Assembly (NCBI GenBank): GCA_013350335.1 | Contig: CM023540.1 | Location: 52,886,905-52,950,904 of the forward strand | Length of the DNA stretch: 64,000 bases | Direction: 5' to 3' | From: Chimonanthus salicifolius | Lineage: Eukaryota; Streptophyta; Magnoliopsida; Laurales; Calycanthaceae | In this document: positions 46,481 through 58,154 of the stretch, one piece after another | Layout: every line of letters begins with the position of its first letter | Position numbering within the stretch: position 1 is the first letter of the stretch | Notes under the pieces: generated by a model | Database searches by the model: none | Told to the model about the DNA's origin: nothing | What the model saw: the letters and a program-made list of their open reading frames with translations, nothing else | Program-made: the position numbers and the translations under genes

Positions 46481-48693
46481 CAAAGTATTTAAGAAAAAGA
46501 AATAAATAATTGAAAAAAATAGTAACTAACAAAGTATATAGAAAATAACTACAGATACATTATGATGAAAAAAAATTCTAGCACTGTTACTAAAACCCAC
46601 ACAGGTAAGCCCACTATCCCTATGACACACCAAAGTTAGGCTACGGGGCCTAAAATCCGTAACCTCTCACTTTCTGAAGTGGGAGGCAATCAGCTGAACC
46701 GAGTATTTTACATATTTTGTGCGCAAAAGATTTATCTTTTTTCTTCATATTGCAGGCAGCACACATCTGAAATGACGGTATGTTCTGTGCATTCACCCTG
46801 CCTTTCCTCAAAGCAATACCAGTGCTGATGACTGAGATATTGATTAGAACAGGAGAAGTTGTGGAACAATTTACCACCAAAGCATGGTTTTTAAACTCAA
46901 ACTGACACAATTGCATAGCAGAAAATCTATTTTTCTCCTTTTAAGAGGTATAGCAGAATAATAGTTCTGCCAAATGCTCAAACCATTTGATGCAAGCCTA
47001 TAGAACACAGGGTAAGGCACTCTGTTGCAATCTCAACGTAGAACTGTAGCAGGTTCGGGTTCACAAAAAGAAGCATCCTAACCATTTCCACTTAGGAGCA
47101 CATGCAAACACACTATAAAGGAATGGAAGATACATACTTGAATCACAAAGAAGATCATGAATGTTTCTTTAATGTGGAGCAGGCTGAGTCTCCTGTACCA
47201 AGATCAGTTTCCACATAATTCTTTCTTTTCTTTTTTTCGGTAAGTTCAGATAATATTAACAATAGCAGAATTATACAAGTACATGAAGAGGAAGCATATG
47301 CATGTTAATCCATCAAGGAGGGAACAACCATTAGCGAAATGAGCAAGCGTTCGACCAGGAGACGGGTAACCAATAGAATTCCCATCAACATTAATGACCC
47401 AAATTCCCCTTGGACAGACCTGCTATTTCCTCATTATGGGCAGGGATCCGCTTTATCTAAAACCACCAACCAATAACTCACCAAATCCATTATAAACCAC
47501 TTGGAATACCAAAGGTTTAGAGCCTTGAAAACGATGATGCCAAGCATGGATACAGACACCAATGCCCAGTTAATAATCATAATACTGTTTCATCAACCTT
47601 TGTTTGCTTTTTATTAAATGAAGTCAGTCATCTTTAAAACACACTAAATGTCAAAAGAGCACTTATATATAATTTCTGTAATAATAATGACCTTCTATAC
47701 CTTTCCTTTTATACATTTCTTGTGACAAAGTATACTAAACTTATTACAAGTATGACAGTACTTTAACAAAATGAGTTGCATCGTATTCTACAAACTACCT
47801 TGTAAGTATCCAAAAAGTATTGGGGCAACATATCATGTCTAGAACCAAGAATATAGGGAGTGTGATGCAGGACAAGAAAAAAGGTAACCTTAAATGTCTA
47901 AATGCGATTATGATATAGCAAGAAATTAATATAAAGTAAAATATGAAGCTGAAATTGAAATTAAAATTAATAATAGCAATTAGAATAATAAAATCTGCCA
48001 CAAACAAACGTGAAATTCTAGAAATTCAATATAAACAATTATAGCACAATCCAAATCTAACTACAATTTCTAGTAGCAGGCCTTCAAAATAAAGGGGCTT
48101 GTCTAAATCCACAAATAAGTAAATCCACCATCAAACAGGGCTAAATCTTGCTATTTATTAACAAATTAGTGACTGAATCTGGGTATAACAGTAGTACGAG
48201 GAGCTAATAGGGTTAAGGAAATGATTGGTTTTATGGGACAACAGTAAAAAAAAGGAAAACAGGTTGGAAAGGTTAAGATAGGGATTGGAAACAAAGGACA
48301 GATGTAAGAAAGGGTTAAGAAGGGCTAAGGAAAACAAGCCAACTGTAGTTTAGGGACTGTATGGAGGTTTAGGACAAGTAGTAATGATTGTATGAGGCTT
48401 GAGAAGGGTCTAAAGGTTTAAGGATAGCTATATGGTGGGAAGTTTAGGCTGTATATGGAGATAGGAAGGGTCTAAAGAGGCTTTAGGACAGCAGGAAGTG
48501 ACAGTTTGAGAGGAACGAAGGTTGTGGGAGAGGATTTAGAGAGAGGCGAGATAGATAGGGTGTTTTGAGGCTGGATGAAAGCTATGACAGTCCACAAAAG
48601 AGGTGGTAGTAGCTAGCCTGGATCTAGAAAGGGATTGACAGCAAGATGGGGGCAAGATTGGGTTTGGTTAGGGAAGACAAAGATGATAGCTTA
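46481..48693. other. Unassigned region
   Basis: Less repetitive than its surroundings. A minus-strand open frame of 88 codons (46650-46916) contains CAACNMKKK and several other Cys residues, but I recognise no family. 47800-48120 is AT-rich without features. From about 48180 to 48693 the sequence (AGGGTCTAAAG, TTTAGGAC blocks) resembles the purine-rich strand of LTR E at 50326-50500 and is probably the distal part of LTR E, separated by the copia LTR. Confidence 0.4.
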
Positions 48694-50325
48694 TGTTAGT
48701 GCCCCGGCCTTGTCGAGTCCCTGTTTGTCAATTCCATGACTCGGGAAGAAGCACTTGCTAGAAGCTTGAAGACTCAAGATGATGAAGAGTGAAGATCATG
48801 TTCCACCAGGTTTAAAGCTCATCGTTATGGCAATTATAAAACATGTATAATGGTCATAGATGACTGTAGGTGGAACACACACCTGATAGAGGACCATCCC
48901 TAAGCTTAATTGAACAAATGGTAAAACCATAAAAAGCCTAGAGAGAAAGCTTGACAGTGAATTGGAACCTAACTTGGAAATATGTATTTGGTTTCACTGT
49001 CAGTTCGAGCAGTTGTTCTCACCGACCCCTCATTGGAACAGGATCGACCCATCGTGGTCAAAGACTTGTTGGCCAGATTGACATATGTTCTGGATCATAG
49101 AACTTTCATTCTGGGAAAGCCTCTGATCGAGAGTCACGTATGCACTGACCCCTCGGTGAAAGGCTGAAACGACCTCTCGTGGTCAACGACTCTTCGATGA
49201 AGATGTATGAGTTCTAGAACTTTGAACTCAGGAGGGCTCTCGAGGAAACATACTGATCGGTAGTTCAAGACTGATTGAGAGTACCAGGACTGACCCCTTG
49301 GTAAAGGGCGATAGGCCGTTCTGGGCAGGACAAGTTTATGGACAAGAAACTTTGTCTGTATGGTGTTGCCCCAGATCGAGCTCTCGTATAGACTGACCTC
49401 TCGGTGCCATGACTGTCAACCCATCAGTGACACCAACTTGTCGACCAGGAAGTAATTATACCGTTGGGAGTGCATTTAATGCGCAACGATCGGGTGGTTG
49501 AACGGTAACAAATATGAACATCGACACATCGGTGCCACTAACTTGTCGGTACTGGACAGTATGAAAAACTGTTAAACTCCTCTATAAATAAGAGTATTGT
49601 GTGATCATTTAACCATCTTCCTTGAACTGAGAAGAGTTAGACACTCTATGGGACGATCAACTCTCTTGTGCCTACACCTGAGAATCATAAACAATCAATC
49701 TATTGATTGAGCTTAAAAGAGAGAAAGAGATGAGGAAAAAAAAGCTATAAACTAGGAGAACTGTGGTAAAACCAGTTTCCTTGGCACTCTGAGATTGTGA
49801 TTGCTATAAGACGGCTAAAAGGAGGAGCGTCGGCACACATTGGGTGGATCTTCTAGTAGCACACATCTTAGAGAAAGAGCTTCAAGGGAAGTGCTTTTTC
49901 GTTTTAAAACCTTTGTCCCGAAAGTGGATTAAGGAGGTTTGGCTCTAGAACCACTATAAAAAACTCTAGAGTGTCGTCTTTGGCACATGTGGTGGGTGGA
50001 ATTCCCAGCCAATTGAGTGAGGTGGAATTCTTACTCTCCCCACTTAGTGATTTTGGGGATAGCTCGAGGGTGAGCTAGTCCTAAAAGTGGATGTAGGTTG
50101 GCAAACTGAACCAGTATATATCTTTTCTCCTTGTTCTTGTGCTGTTAGAGCTATTTTCTTGTGTTAATTGCTTAATTACATTTGCTAACACACACACACT
50201 TGATTGTTGTATTCGCTGCAATTAATTAATCAATCACGTAAATTTTAAAACGACTAACGATTTTGGATTATCCTATTAACCCCCTTCTAGGGTCAATCGT
50301 GTTCTAACTCCGAAAGGAACTTTTA
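48694..50325 (+). mobile_element. Solo copia LTR (second SIRE-type family)
   Basis: Starts TGTTAGTGCCCCGG and ends GGAACTTTTA (a CA end mutated to TA; the minus-strand copy at 62579 has the normal end). It is flanked by GCTTA (48689-48693) and GGTTA (50326-50330), one mismatch. It contains a cluster of GACCCCTCGGTG-like motifs (49019-49550), a TATA box (49583), R-like phrases with CCACTATAAA and a C-rich segment near its end (50270-50290). No internal region. 1632 bp. Confidence 0.88.
49583..49590 (+). promoter_or_regulatory. TATA box of the solo copia LTR
   Basis: TATAAATA preceded by CTCCTC, downstream of the TCGGTG motif cluster. The minus-strand copy has the equivalent TATATAAA-like box at 63527-63535. 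Confidence 0.7.
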
Positions 50326-50777
50326 GGTTAGATTTAGGGATGGAGAAACTATTGGGAGAGGCTATAGAGATGGCGGAAGTTCAGGGATGGGATTTTAGAA
50401 TAGCGGCAAAAGGGGATGGGGCTTTTTGGGTGTTCGTCTCAAGTAGGGGAAAGAATTTAAAAAAAAAAAAAAAAGAGAAGGAAAAAGGAAGAGAGAAGAG
50501 AAGAAGAAGATCGTACCTTGAGAAGATGAAGATGGCTTCTCGCTTTGGACTTCAGAGGATTCGCTCCTACAAGATCACCTTCGTACAAGGTTTTGTGGAA
50601 ATTCCCAATTTTATTTCATTCACTGTAAGTTTGCCTCAAAGGACTACAAGTTTATATAAGAGTTCCACTTACTAAAAACAAAAAAAAAGCAATTTACCAA
50701 ACTACCCTTAAAAAAAACACAAAAACACAAAAATAGGAAATACGAGAACACAATTTGCACAGAGATGCGCTGCATCA
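50326..50777 (-). mobile_element. Chromovirus E 3' LTR (part next to the polypurine tract)
   Basis: On the minus strand the LTR starts TGATGCAGCGCATC at 50777, directly after the polypurine tract. It has a TATA box (TTATATAA, 50652-50659) about 120 bp in, then a leader-like sequence and a T/C-rich segment. The plus-strand ORF in it (50340-50675) is an antisense artefact. The solo copia LTR interrupts it at 50326; the rest is probably about 48180-48688. Confidence 0.7.
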
Positions 50778-50778
50778 A

Positions 50779-50790
50779 TCCCCCCATCTG
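50779..50790 (-). other. Polypurine tract of chromovirus E
   Basis: Minus-strand CAGATGGGGGGAT immediately before the LTR start TGATGCAG. Confidence 0.7.
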
Positions 50791-50837
50791 AAAAAAAAAA
50801 CTCAACCTCGAGTTCAAACAGATGAGAAGACACAAAC

Positions 50838-53261
50838 TGTAACGCCCTGTCCCGTTACGGGAGTGTTATCACCGAAAAACCTCAGAAAGTCACAAAAGAC
50901 AGATATCGGGTACAAGAGTAGCAGCAATTTTTTTTTTTTTTTAAACGGGGTAACCACTTCTCGTCCAACAGCCTACAAGTTCAAAAAAAGAATAAACACA
51001 ACGAACCACAAACGGAAACTAATCAAGTGATTATACAGTCATCCAAACAAATATATGATTGAGTCCATGTGACTAAAGTTCTCAAATATCAAACATAGCA
51101 TAAACATACGCTTCTATTCTCTACTACTCCTCTCCAGTTACTTCCTCAAGAGGCCCGCCTAGCCCCTCCGCGATCGGGGCACCTGAAAGGTAAGGGGTGA
51201 GGAAAACAGCCCAGCGAAAGAACATATCACATATTAACAAGGTATTTATAGATCACATATGAAAAAGGGCACTAAATATCACAAGTGAATAAAACATTCA
51301 TATCTACGATACTCAACTACTCTATTACCGATATTCCATTAACCAAATCCAATAAATCATCTCCATAGCCACATCAGGTCCTCCAACGAACCCCGGTCTC
51401 CCTACCAGTATCATCGGGAGACTAAAGAATACACAACTGCCTCACCCACATGAGTCATGTCGGAAACGACCTCGACGACACCCGAGGGAACCAAACTCTA
51501 GGGCAGACACCTCGACCGCCGGAACACAATGGGGAAACCCACATCCCCTATGGGGGTCTCTACCGTCGGAATGTAACGGGGAAGTCCTCTCAACCACCAA
51601 GCTCATCTCATCATCATGAATGTATACACATAAACAAAACCTCTCATTCATGCACATGGTATCATGATCATGTATGACAACACAAACATGTTCTGACATG
51701 ACATCAATATCAACAACATGCCTCATCATGCGGTCAACGACACCTAACAGTGCCTAGACTCATACTTCTATATCCAACATACCATTACATTTGCATCTTA
51801 TGCGTAAACACGCAATGAATCACAACATCTTCTAACTATCGTGTTCACATCCATCATAATATCATTTATGTGTTATGATTAATCACAAACATGTTTTCAA
51901 CAACTTTCAAGCACCAATAATCATTCATTCAATCAAAATTTTCCATTAATCGCATATAATTGACATGGGTGAACCCGAACGGATCCCTTGCCACATATTC
52001 ATTTCAATGGTTCCCTTACCAAATGGCTTAATAAACGAAAGGGTCTCATCCAGGCCACTCAATGTCCAAGGTTATAGGTTAAGAATGCAAATGCATGCTA
52101 AAACAGTGATAAGTCCCCTCACCGTGTGTGTGGAGTCGAAAGTACAAAGCGAGTAAGCGACTTGTTGGGTTGAAGGGAGTTCAATCTGTAGAAACAAGGA
52201 AGAATGGATAAGTAATTAAGACAAAATGGGTCAAAAATTGGCCGAGAAGAAAACGGGCCTAAAACTGGGCCAGGCCCAAAACGAGCCTAACTGGACCGGG
52301 TCTAAAAACGGGTCGGGCTTGAAAACGGGTTTTACAAAAGGGCTGGGTCTGGAAACTAGGCCAAGGTAGATTGGGCCGAAAACGTGGGTCTGCTAGACAT
52401 GGGGCGGACCTAGTCTGGGCCTGACCAAGTCTGGGTTAGGTCTGGGCCAGTGGACCGAGTTGACTCAGAACAACCAAAAAAACAGACTGAGTCGACTCGG
52501 TACTAGGCAGAGCGACTCAGTAACTCTGTTGAGTCGGGGGAAAAAGGCAAGAAATCAAGGGAAATCCAAGAAAGGGGGGAAAAGAGGGAAGAGAAGGGAA
52601 AATCAAGGAAAACCAGAGAAAAAGAAAAAGGAAAACAAGGAAAACCAAGTAAGGGAAGGAAATCTAAGAAAGAAAAAGAAAAGAAGGGGAAAACTGGGAG
52701 AAATCCAGAAAAATCGAAGAGAAGGAAAAGAGACAAATTTGGGGAAAAATGGAGGTGGGCTGGTCGGAGGTAGAGAAGAGAAGAAGAAGAAAACCGTGAG
52801 AGAGAGGGAGAAAGGAGGAGAGACTTACCGAGAATTGGGAGGAAGAAGAAGAAGAAGGAGGAGGAGACCATAGTTGGGAAGGGAAGAAGAGCAGCGGCAC
52901 TATAGCGTGACGGATACAGTGTCGCGGAAAGGGTGAGTTATAAGGGGGCTTAGGGTTTAGGGTTTTAGCCTCTTTTTTTTTTAAAAAAAAAAAAAATCTT
53001 TTCAGAAGAGAAAGAAAAACTCAAAGAAAGAATCCGAAAGATCTCAGGCAAGAAAACATGTGACTTTTGAACAAGTTTTCATGACAAGTGCGCAATAATT
53101 AGAAAATTACGAAAATGCCCTTCGAGTTCCCGAACTCGAAAACAGGTAAACTGGGCCCACCATGGCGCCCACACTCTCTTCACTATTACCAAAGTCCCTA
53201 AAACAACTCATAGATCCGAAAATCTCTTCGAAAATTAAAAAATTTGGGACAGGTCATTACA
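50838..53261 (-). mobile_element. Element D 3' LTR
   Basis: 2424 bp, TGTAACGCCC...GGTCATTACA. The left end carries the 11-bp inverted repeat CCCGTTACGGG. Purine-rich tract at 52540-52860 and A-run at 52982-52995. A TTATAA box is visible on the minus strand near 52938. Closely similar to 58155-60589 with scattered differences. Confidence 0.95.
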
Positions 53262-53266
53262 ACATT

Positions 53267-53278
53267 ACCCCTTTAAAG
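53267..53278 (-). other. Polypurine tract of element D
   Basis: Minus-strand CTTTAAAGGGGT, five bases before the LTR start at 53261. Confidence 0.65.
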
Positions 53279-53295
53279 AAATTCGTCATCGAATT

Positions 53296-54530
53296 TTAAA
53301 CTGAACTCATACCTCTAGTCTCAAAAAAGGCTGGAAATTGTTTCTGCATTGTTGCCTTATTTTCCCAAATAAGAGTCTCCCTGCCTTTGCGTCGCCAAAC
53401 CACTAAAACCAAGCGGATAGTCTTGCCACGAATTCTCTGCTCTCTTGAACCCTCGATCTGCACTGGTCCTTCCTCATAGGTAACATCCTCATTGATTTCC
53501 ACATCTTCTAAGTTAATCACGTGCGACGGATCCTGATGATACTTCCGAAGCATTGAAACGTGGAAGACGTTATGCACTCGGGCGAGACTCGGAGGAAGTG
53601 AAAGTCTATAAGCCACTTCCCCGATCCTCTCTATCACTTCAAACGGACCAACGTAAAGAGGCGACAACTTCCCTTGCCGCCCAAACCTTTGAATCCCATG
53701 AAGGGTGAAACCCGAAGGAAGACGCAGTCTCCAATAGGAAACTCAAGCGCCCTCCTCCGACAATCGGCGTAACTCTTTTGTCAACTCTGGACAGTCAACA
53801 ACCTCTGCTTGATCTGTCTCACCTGCTCAGTAGTCTCCCGGATCATCTCTGGTCCTGACATCACTGTACCACTAGTCTCTGCCCGACACAAGGGTGATCT
53901 GCACGGCCTACCATACAAGGCCTCATATGGTGCCATCTTAATACTAGACTGATAACTGTTGTTGTATACAAACTCAACCAAATGTAAATGGCTTTCCCAG
54001 CTACCGCCATAATCCAAAACACAAGCTCGGAGCATATCCTCTAAGATCTGAATGGTCCGTTCTGACTGACCATCTGACTTAGGCACACCATGTAGTCTGA
54101 CAATGTCCATCCAATATATCTGACTCAAAGTCTCGAGAGAATCAGTTGTCTTTATACCAATAAAACGGGCCAACTTAGTCAATCGATCCACTATGACCCA
54201 CACTGAATCATGCCTCCGAGAAGACTTCGATAACCCAGTCACGAAGTCCATAGTAATGTGGTCCCACTTCCAATCAGGGACCGGGAGTTGCTGCAACTTG
54301 CCAGCGGGTCTCAAGTGTTCTACTTTGACTTGCTGACAAGTCAAACAGTGAGTCACAAACTCGGCTACTGCTCTTTTCGTACTCCTCCACGAGAACTGTT
54401 GATGCAAGTCGTGGTACATCTTTGTACGACCCGGATGCACGGCGAATCTGGAGTGGTGAAAGTGTCGTAATACCTCCTCGCGACACTGCTCCGATAAGGG
54501 TACAAAAAGTCTGCCCTGAAAGGTCAAACC
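53296..54530 (-). pseudogene. pol: Element D integrase with chromodomain-like tail, internal deletion
   Basis: The zinc-binding segment HPGRTKMYHDLHQQF ... HCLTCQQVK and the core start WDHITMDFVTGL/VDRLTKLARF are present. Then HGVPK is joined directly to SDGQSERT at about 54080. In A and C about 35 residues lie between, including the second catalytic Asp (VSD.DGRF). The deletion keeps the reading frame. YNNSYQSSIKMAPYEALYGR follows. After a frameshift (about 53670-53780) the tail reads LYVGPFEV, VHNVFHVSMLRKY and VVWRRKGRETLIWE, a divergent chromodomain-like end. Confidence 0.9.
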
Positions 54531-55900
54531 ACCATCTCGCCTAATAGACCATCCAAAAGGTCCATTGCCACTGGACACAGCGTTCCTCAATGCGATGCAC
54601 CTCTCATCCATTCGTTGAGCTCTCAAAACTCTAGCGTAAATCCCTGGATAAACAACCATGCTACAAAGTCTAGATGCTCTGTAATTGCCGATCAAACTTG
54701 ACAAAGCCGCCCTCGTCCTGCGACTCAAGGCGTCTGCAACTACGTTCGCCTTACTCGAGTGGTAAGATAACACGAAGTCGTAATCACCAAGGTATTCCAC
54801 CCACCGTCTTTGTCTCATGTTCAGCTCCTTCTATGTGAATAGATATTTTAAGCTATGGTGATCTGAGAAAACTTCGAACCTCTCCCCATATAAGTAATAT
54901 CTCTAGACCTTCAGCGCAAAAACTACAGCCGCTAACTCCAAGTCATGAGTAGGATAATTTTGTTCATGAGTCTTAAGTTGTCTTGAACCGTAAGCTACCA
55001 CATTTCCATCCTGCATCAAAACACAACCCAAACCATCACCGTAGGCATCACAGTAGACCGCATAACCACGACCCCTCTCTGGCACTATCAACACTGGAGC
55101 AGTAGTCAAACTCTTCTTCAATCTCTGAAAGGCTGTCTCACAGGCTTCATCCCAAATGAAATGCACATCCTTGCGGGTCAACCTTGTCATGGGCGTGGCA
55201 ATCTTGGAGAAATCCTTGATGAACCGTCGGTAGTAGCCTGTAAGACCCAAAAAACTGTGGATTTCACTCACACTTCGTGGCCGCTCCCAACTCAGAACAG
55301 CCTCAACTTTAGTTGGATCCATGGCCACCCCATCAGCTGACACCACGTGTCCAAAAACTGAACCTCTGGCAACCAAAACTCACACCTGCTGTAATTTACA
55401 TAAAGCTTGTGATCCCTCAAGACTCGGAGTACTGTCTTCAGATGTTGCTCATGGTCCTCCTCCGATGCTGAATATATCAAGATGTCGTCAATGAACACCA
55501 CTACAAACCGATCCAGATACGGCCTAAAAATTCTGTTCATCAGGGCCATGAATGTCGCTGGGGCATTAGTCACCCCAAAAGACATCACCACAAACTCAAA
55601 GAGTCCAAAACGAGTGCGGAAAGCGATCTTCTCAATATCACACTCCCGTACTCTCACTTGATGGTAACCTAAACGAAGGTCTATCTTGGAGAAGCACTTA
55701 GACTCTCTCAACTGGTCAAACAAATCATCAATTCTTGGCAAAGGATACTTGTTCTTCACTGTAACTCTGTTCAATTGCCGATAGTCGATGCACAGTCTCA
55801 TGGAGCCATCTTTTTTCTTGCAAACAATGCCGGTGCACCCCAAGATGAAGTGCTATGCCGAATGAAGCTAAGAGACTCTAGCTCCCTGAGCTGTCTCTCC
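54531..55900 (-). pseudogene. pol: Element D reverse transcriptase and RNase H, disrupted
   Basis: RT blocks [16 protein letters not shown] and [10 protein letters not shown] are present with the catalytic FIDD intact at 55484-55495. A frameshift lies at about 55350 (after PEVQFL). RNase [29 protein letters not shown], then TAG for Trp near 54903 and TAG for Gln near 54833, then RQRRWVEYLGDYDF and KANVVADALSRR. The stops and single-base shifts alone inactivate it. It looks close to Tekay-like chromoviruses but is clearly a different family from A and C. Confidence 0.9.
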
Positions 55901-55916
55901 AATTCCAAAGTCTTTG

Positions 55917-56570
55917 CTAGTGCCATCCAATAAGGAGTGATGGTGATGGGTGATGTACCGGGTAGCAGGTCAATAACAAACTCCACCTCTCGGCGTGGTG
56001 GTAAACCAGGGAACGTCTCTGGAAAACGTCCGGAAACTCTCGAACCATGCGAGGCATCTCGACACCTGCTAGCCCCGAACCTTCCCAACTCAAACTCGTT
56101 ACCAAACTGCACAACTCCTCCACTTTCGGACTGAAGGCTGGGCTAAGCTTCTCAACGAACACATCACCAGTGAGCGTACAACCCACTACTCGCCTATGAT
56201 AACAGTCCAATGTGACCTAATGGAAGGACAACCAGTCCATCCCCAAGATGACGTCAAAACCTAACATCTCCAAAACCCACAGATCAAACTCAAACATTAC
56301 ACCTCCAATGGTCAAAGCACACGACCGACAAATCTGATCTACGACTTCTGTCACCTCCAATGGTGTATTGACAAAGATAGGAGCCCTTGCCAGTTCTACC
56401 ACGAAACCAGAACTAACAGCAAAACTCAAGGCAATAAAGGAGAGTGAAGCACCAGAATCAAATAAAACTCTACACCACGCACCCTGAAGGACTAACATAC
56501 CCTGCATCACTACCGGTGGTGCGTACTCCTCTGCCTGCTGGGTGATGGCGTAAGATCTGCCACGGGTCAC
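55917..56570 (-). pseudogene. pol: Element D aspartic protease and linker
   Basis: Active site FDSGAS intact (56445-56462), followed by the second landmark FDVILGMDWL (near 56230). A stop at 56217 (TAG/TAA for the residue after SFH) and a frameshift around 56020 separate it from RT. The linker contains EFPDVF and LPPRREVEF, as usual before gypsy RT. Confidence 0.88.
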
Positions 56571-56579
56571 TGGTCAAGG

Positions 56580-57902
56580 TCTGCCATGACCTCTGCCTCT
56601 TTGAAGAGATGCTGTACCCCGGCCCGTAGGGGCACCGGGCATCACCTGCACATGGGTGGGGGCTGGCATGATCTCTCGTTGGGGTACCACCGCTATGGCC
56701 TGACCTCTGCCCTGAGGACAATCTTTGGCGAAATGCCCTACCCCACCACAAGTGTAGCACTAAAGGCCCCGAGCTTGGCCCTGAACTTGTCCCTGAAGCT
56801 GAGGACAATCCCTCCTGGTGTGGCCTGCCTGCTGACAGTGGAAGCAAACATACTATCTGGGCTGGCCACCTGACACTGGCACATTCTGAACCTGCTGAGG
56901 TGGACCTAAAGGTAACCTCTGACTCGAGTGGATGGGTGGCCTCTTCCTCTTTTTATCAAGACCTCTGCTCTGCATAGGAGCAAAAGTCTATGTCGGCTGA
57001 TAAACCATCCCGCTGTTCCGAAGGGCCGTGCTCTCTGCCAAGATTGCCCTCTACACCACTTCAGCATAGGTAGTGCTCCTCGCAGTAACCACCACATGGG
57101 CGACTACTGGGTTAAGGCCCTGCTCAAAACGGCGTGCTTTCAACAGATCAGTGGTAATCATCTCTAGCGCGAAGTGGCACAACTCAGAGAACTTGGCTTC
57201 ATACTGAATAACTGTGTCATCACCTTGTATTAGGTTGACGAACTCAATGCTCTTAGCTTCCTTGACTACTGATGGAAAATACTTAGCCAGAAACACTTGA
57301 CGAAAGATGTCCCAATCCCTCAAGGCTGTGGTTCGGAGGGGCTCCTGGGTCCATCAATGGGCTGCCTCTCCCATGAGGTGATGTGCGGCCGAGGTCACCC
57401 GTAGGTCTCCCTCCCTGACAGCCAACGTATCTAGGAGATTGCCGATCTCATCGATCCAATCCTCTGCTGCAATTGGGTCAGGTCCTCCTCTGAACACACG
57501 GGGGTAATGGCATTTAAACTCCCTCAATGCAACCATCTCCCTAGTCTCGCGGTAGACCTCGCTATGTGGAGGTGGTGGCGGAGGTGGTGGTGGAGGGGGC
57601 GGAGGTGGAGGTGGAGGCGGAGGCGGAGGTGCTGCCTGCTGCTCCAACAAGGTCTGTACAGTCCTCTCCACCGTCCTCTCCATGGCTCTCTCAAAGTTGG
57701 TCACCATCCCAGTCAACCTCTCCATCAGTTGTCCCTGATTGATGGGCTCCTACGCAGGTCTGGGTCTCAAAGCTGACGTCTCTGCCGAACTCTCCAGTCC
57801 ATCCTGAACCACTTGTCCCTCTCCTGCTGGAGGAACCCTAGTCGCACCGGCATCGCCGTTGCCACGGCCTCCCCCATTCGAATGGGTGTTGTATCTCGAC
57901 AT
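56580..57902 (-). pseudogene. gag: Element D gag, disrupted
   Basis: ATG at 57902 (MSRYNTH). The N-terminus is Gly/Arg-rich, then a run of 21 prolines (57567-57630), then the gag domain (REFKCHYPRVFRGG, EDWIDEIGNLLD, FRQVFLAKYFP, FEQGLNP). Two CCHC knuckles, CFHCQQAGHTRRDC (about 56810-56852) and CYTCGGVGHFAKDC (about 56717-56758), distinguish it from A and C, which have one. In-frame stops occur at about 57750, 57354 and 57051 and between the knuckles. The stop codons are mainly TAG/TGA where Gln, Arg or Trp is expected. Confidence 0.88.
57567..57640 (-). repeat. Proline-codon microsatellite in element D gag
   Basis: An imperfect GGTGGN/GGAGGN repeat on the plus strand encodes about 21 consecutive Pro on the minus strand, flanked by Ala-Ala and His-Ser. 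Confidence 0.93.
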
Positions 57903-58141
57903 TGCATGTTTCATAAAGATACTGAAGGTCAGACACCTTAACATGCGGAAATCCAAAATAGTATATATCTCAAACATACTACCTCAACGGATGCGTACTA
58001 GGTACATCACACAAACCTAGAATATCTACACGTTACCCAACAACCCGGTTCCATCTACCTTACCACCCAAGGGATGAACCTAATCTCTAGTTGTCATCTC
58101 GTCCATCTCTAACCCATGCACAGTCAGAGAGTTGAACCGTG

Positions 58142-58153
58142 TTCTGATACCAA
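58142..58153 (-). other. Primer binding site of element D
   Basis: Minus-strand TGGTATCAGAAC, one mismatch to the initiator-Met site, just outside the LTR end at 58155. Confidence 0.88.
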
Positions 58154-58154
58154 C

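Noticed and set aside
48982..49167. 61-codon ORF in the solo copia LTR
   Set aside because: Spans the TCGGTG motif cluster upstream of the LTR TATA box; not open in the sister LTR as far as it can be compared.
50340..50675. 111-codon plus-strand ORF MEKLLGEAI...
   Set aside because: Antisense to the LTR of chromovirus E, with a poly-Lys run from an A-tract; the TATA box and LTR start are on the other strand.
52460..52900. Lys/Glu-rich plus-strand ORF and Ser/Phe-rich minus-strand ORFs
   Set aside because: Both come from the purine-rich GGAAAA tract in the element D LTR and recur in the other LTR (59673-60212) and in LTR F (37286-37621).
57507..57776. Trp/Arg-rich plus-strand ORF
   Set aside because: Antisense to the proline run of element D gag.
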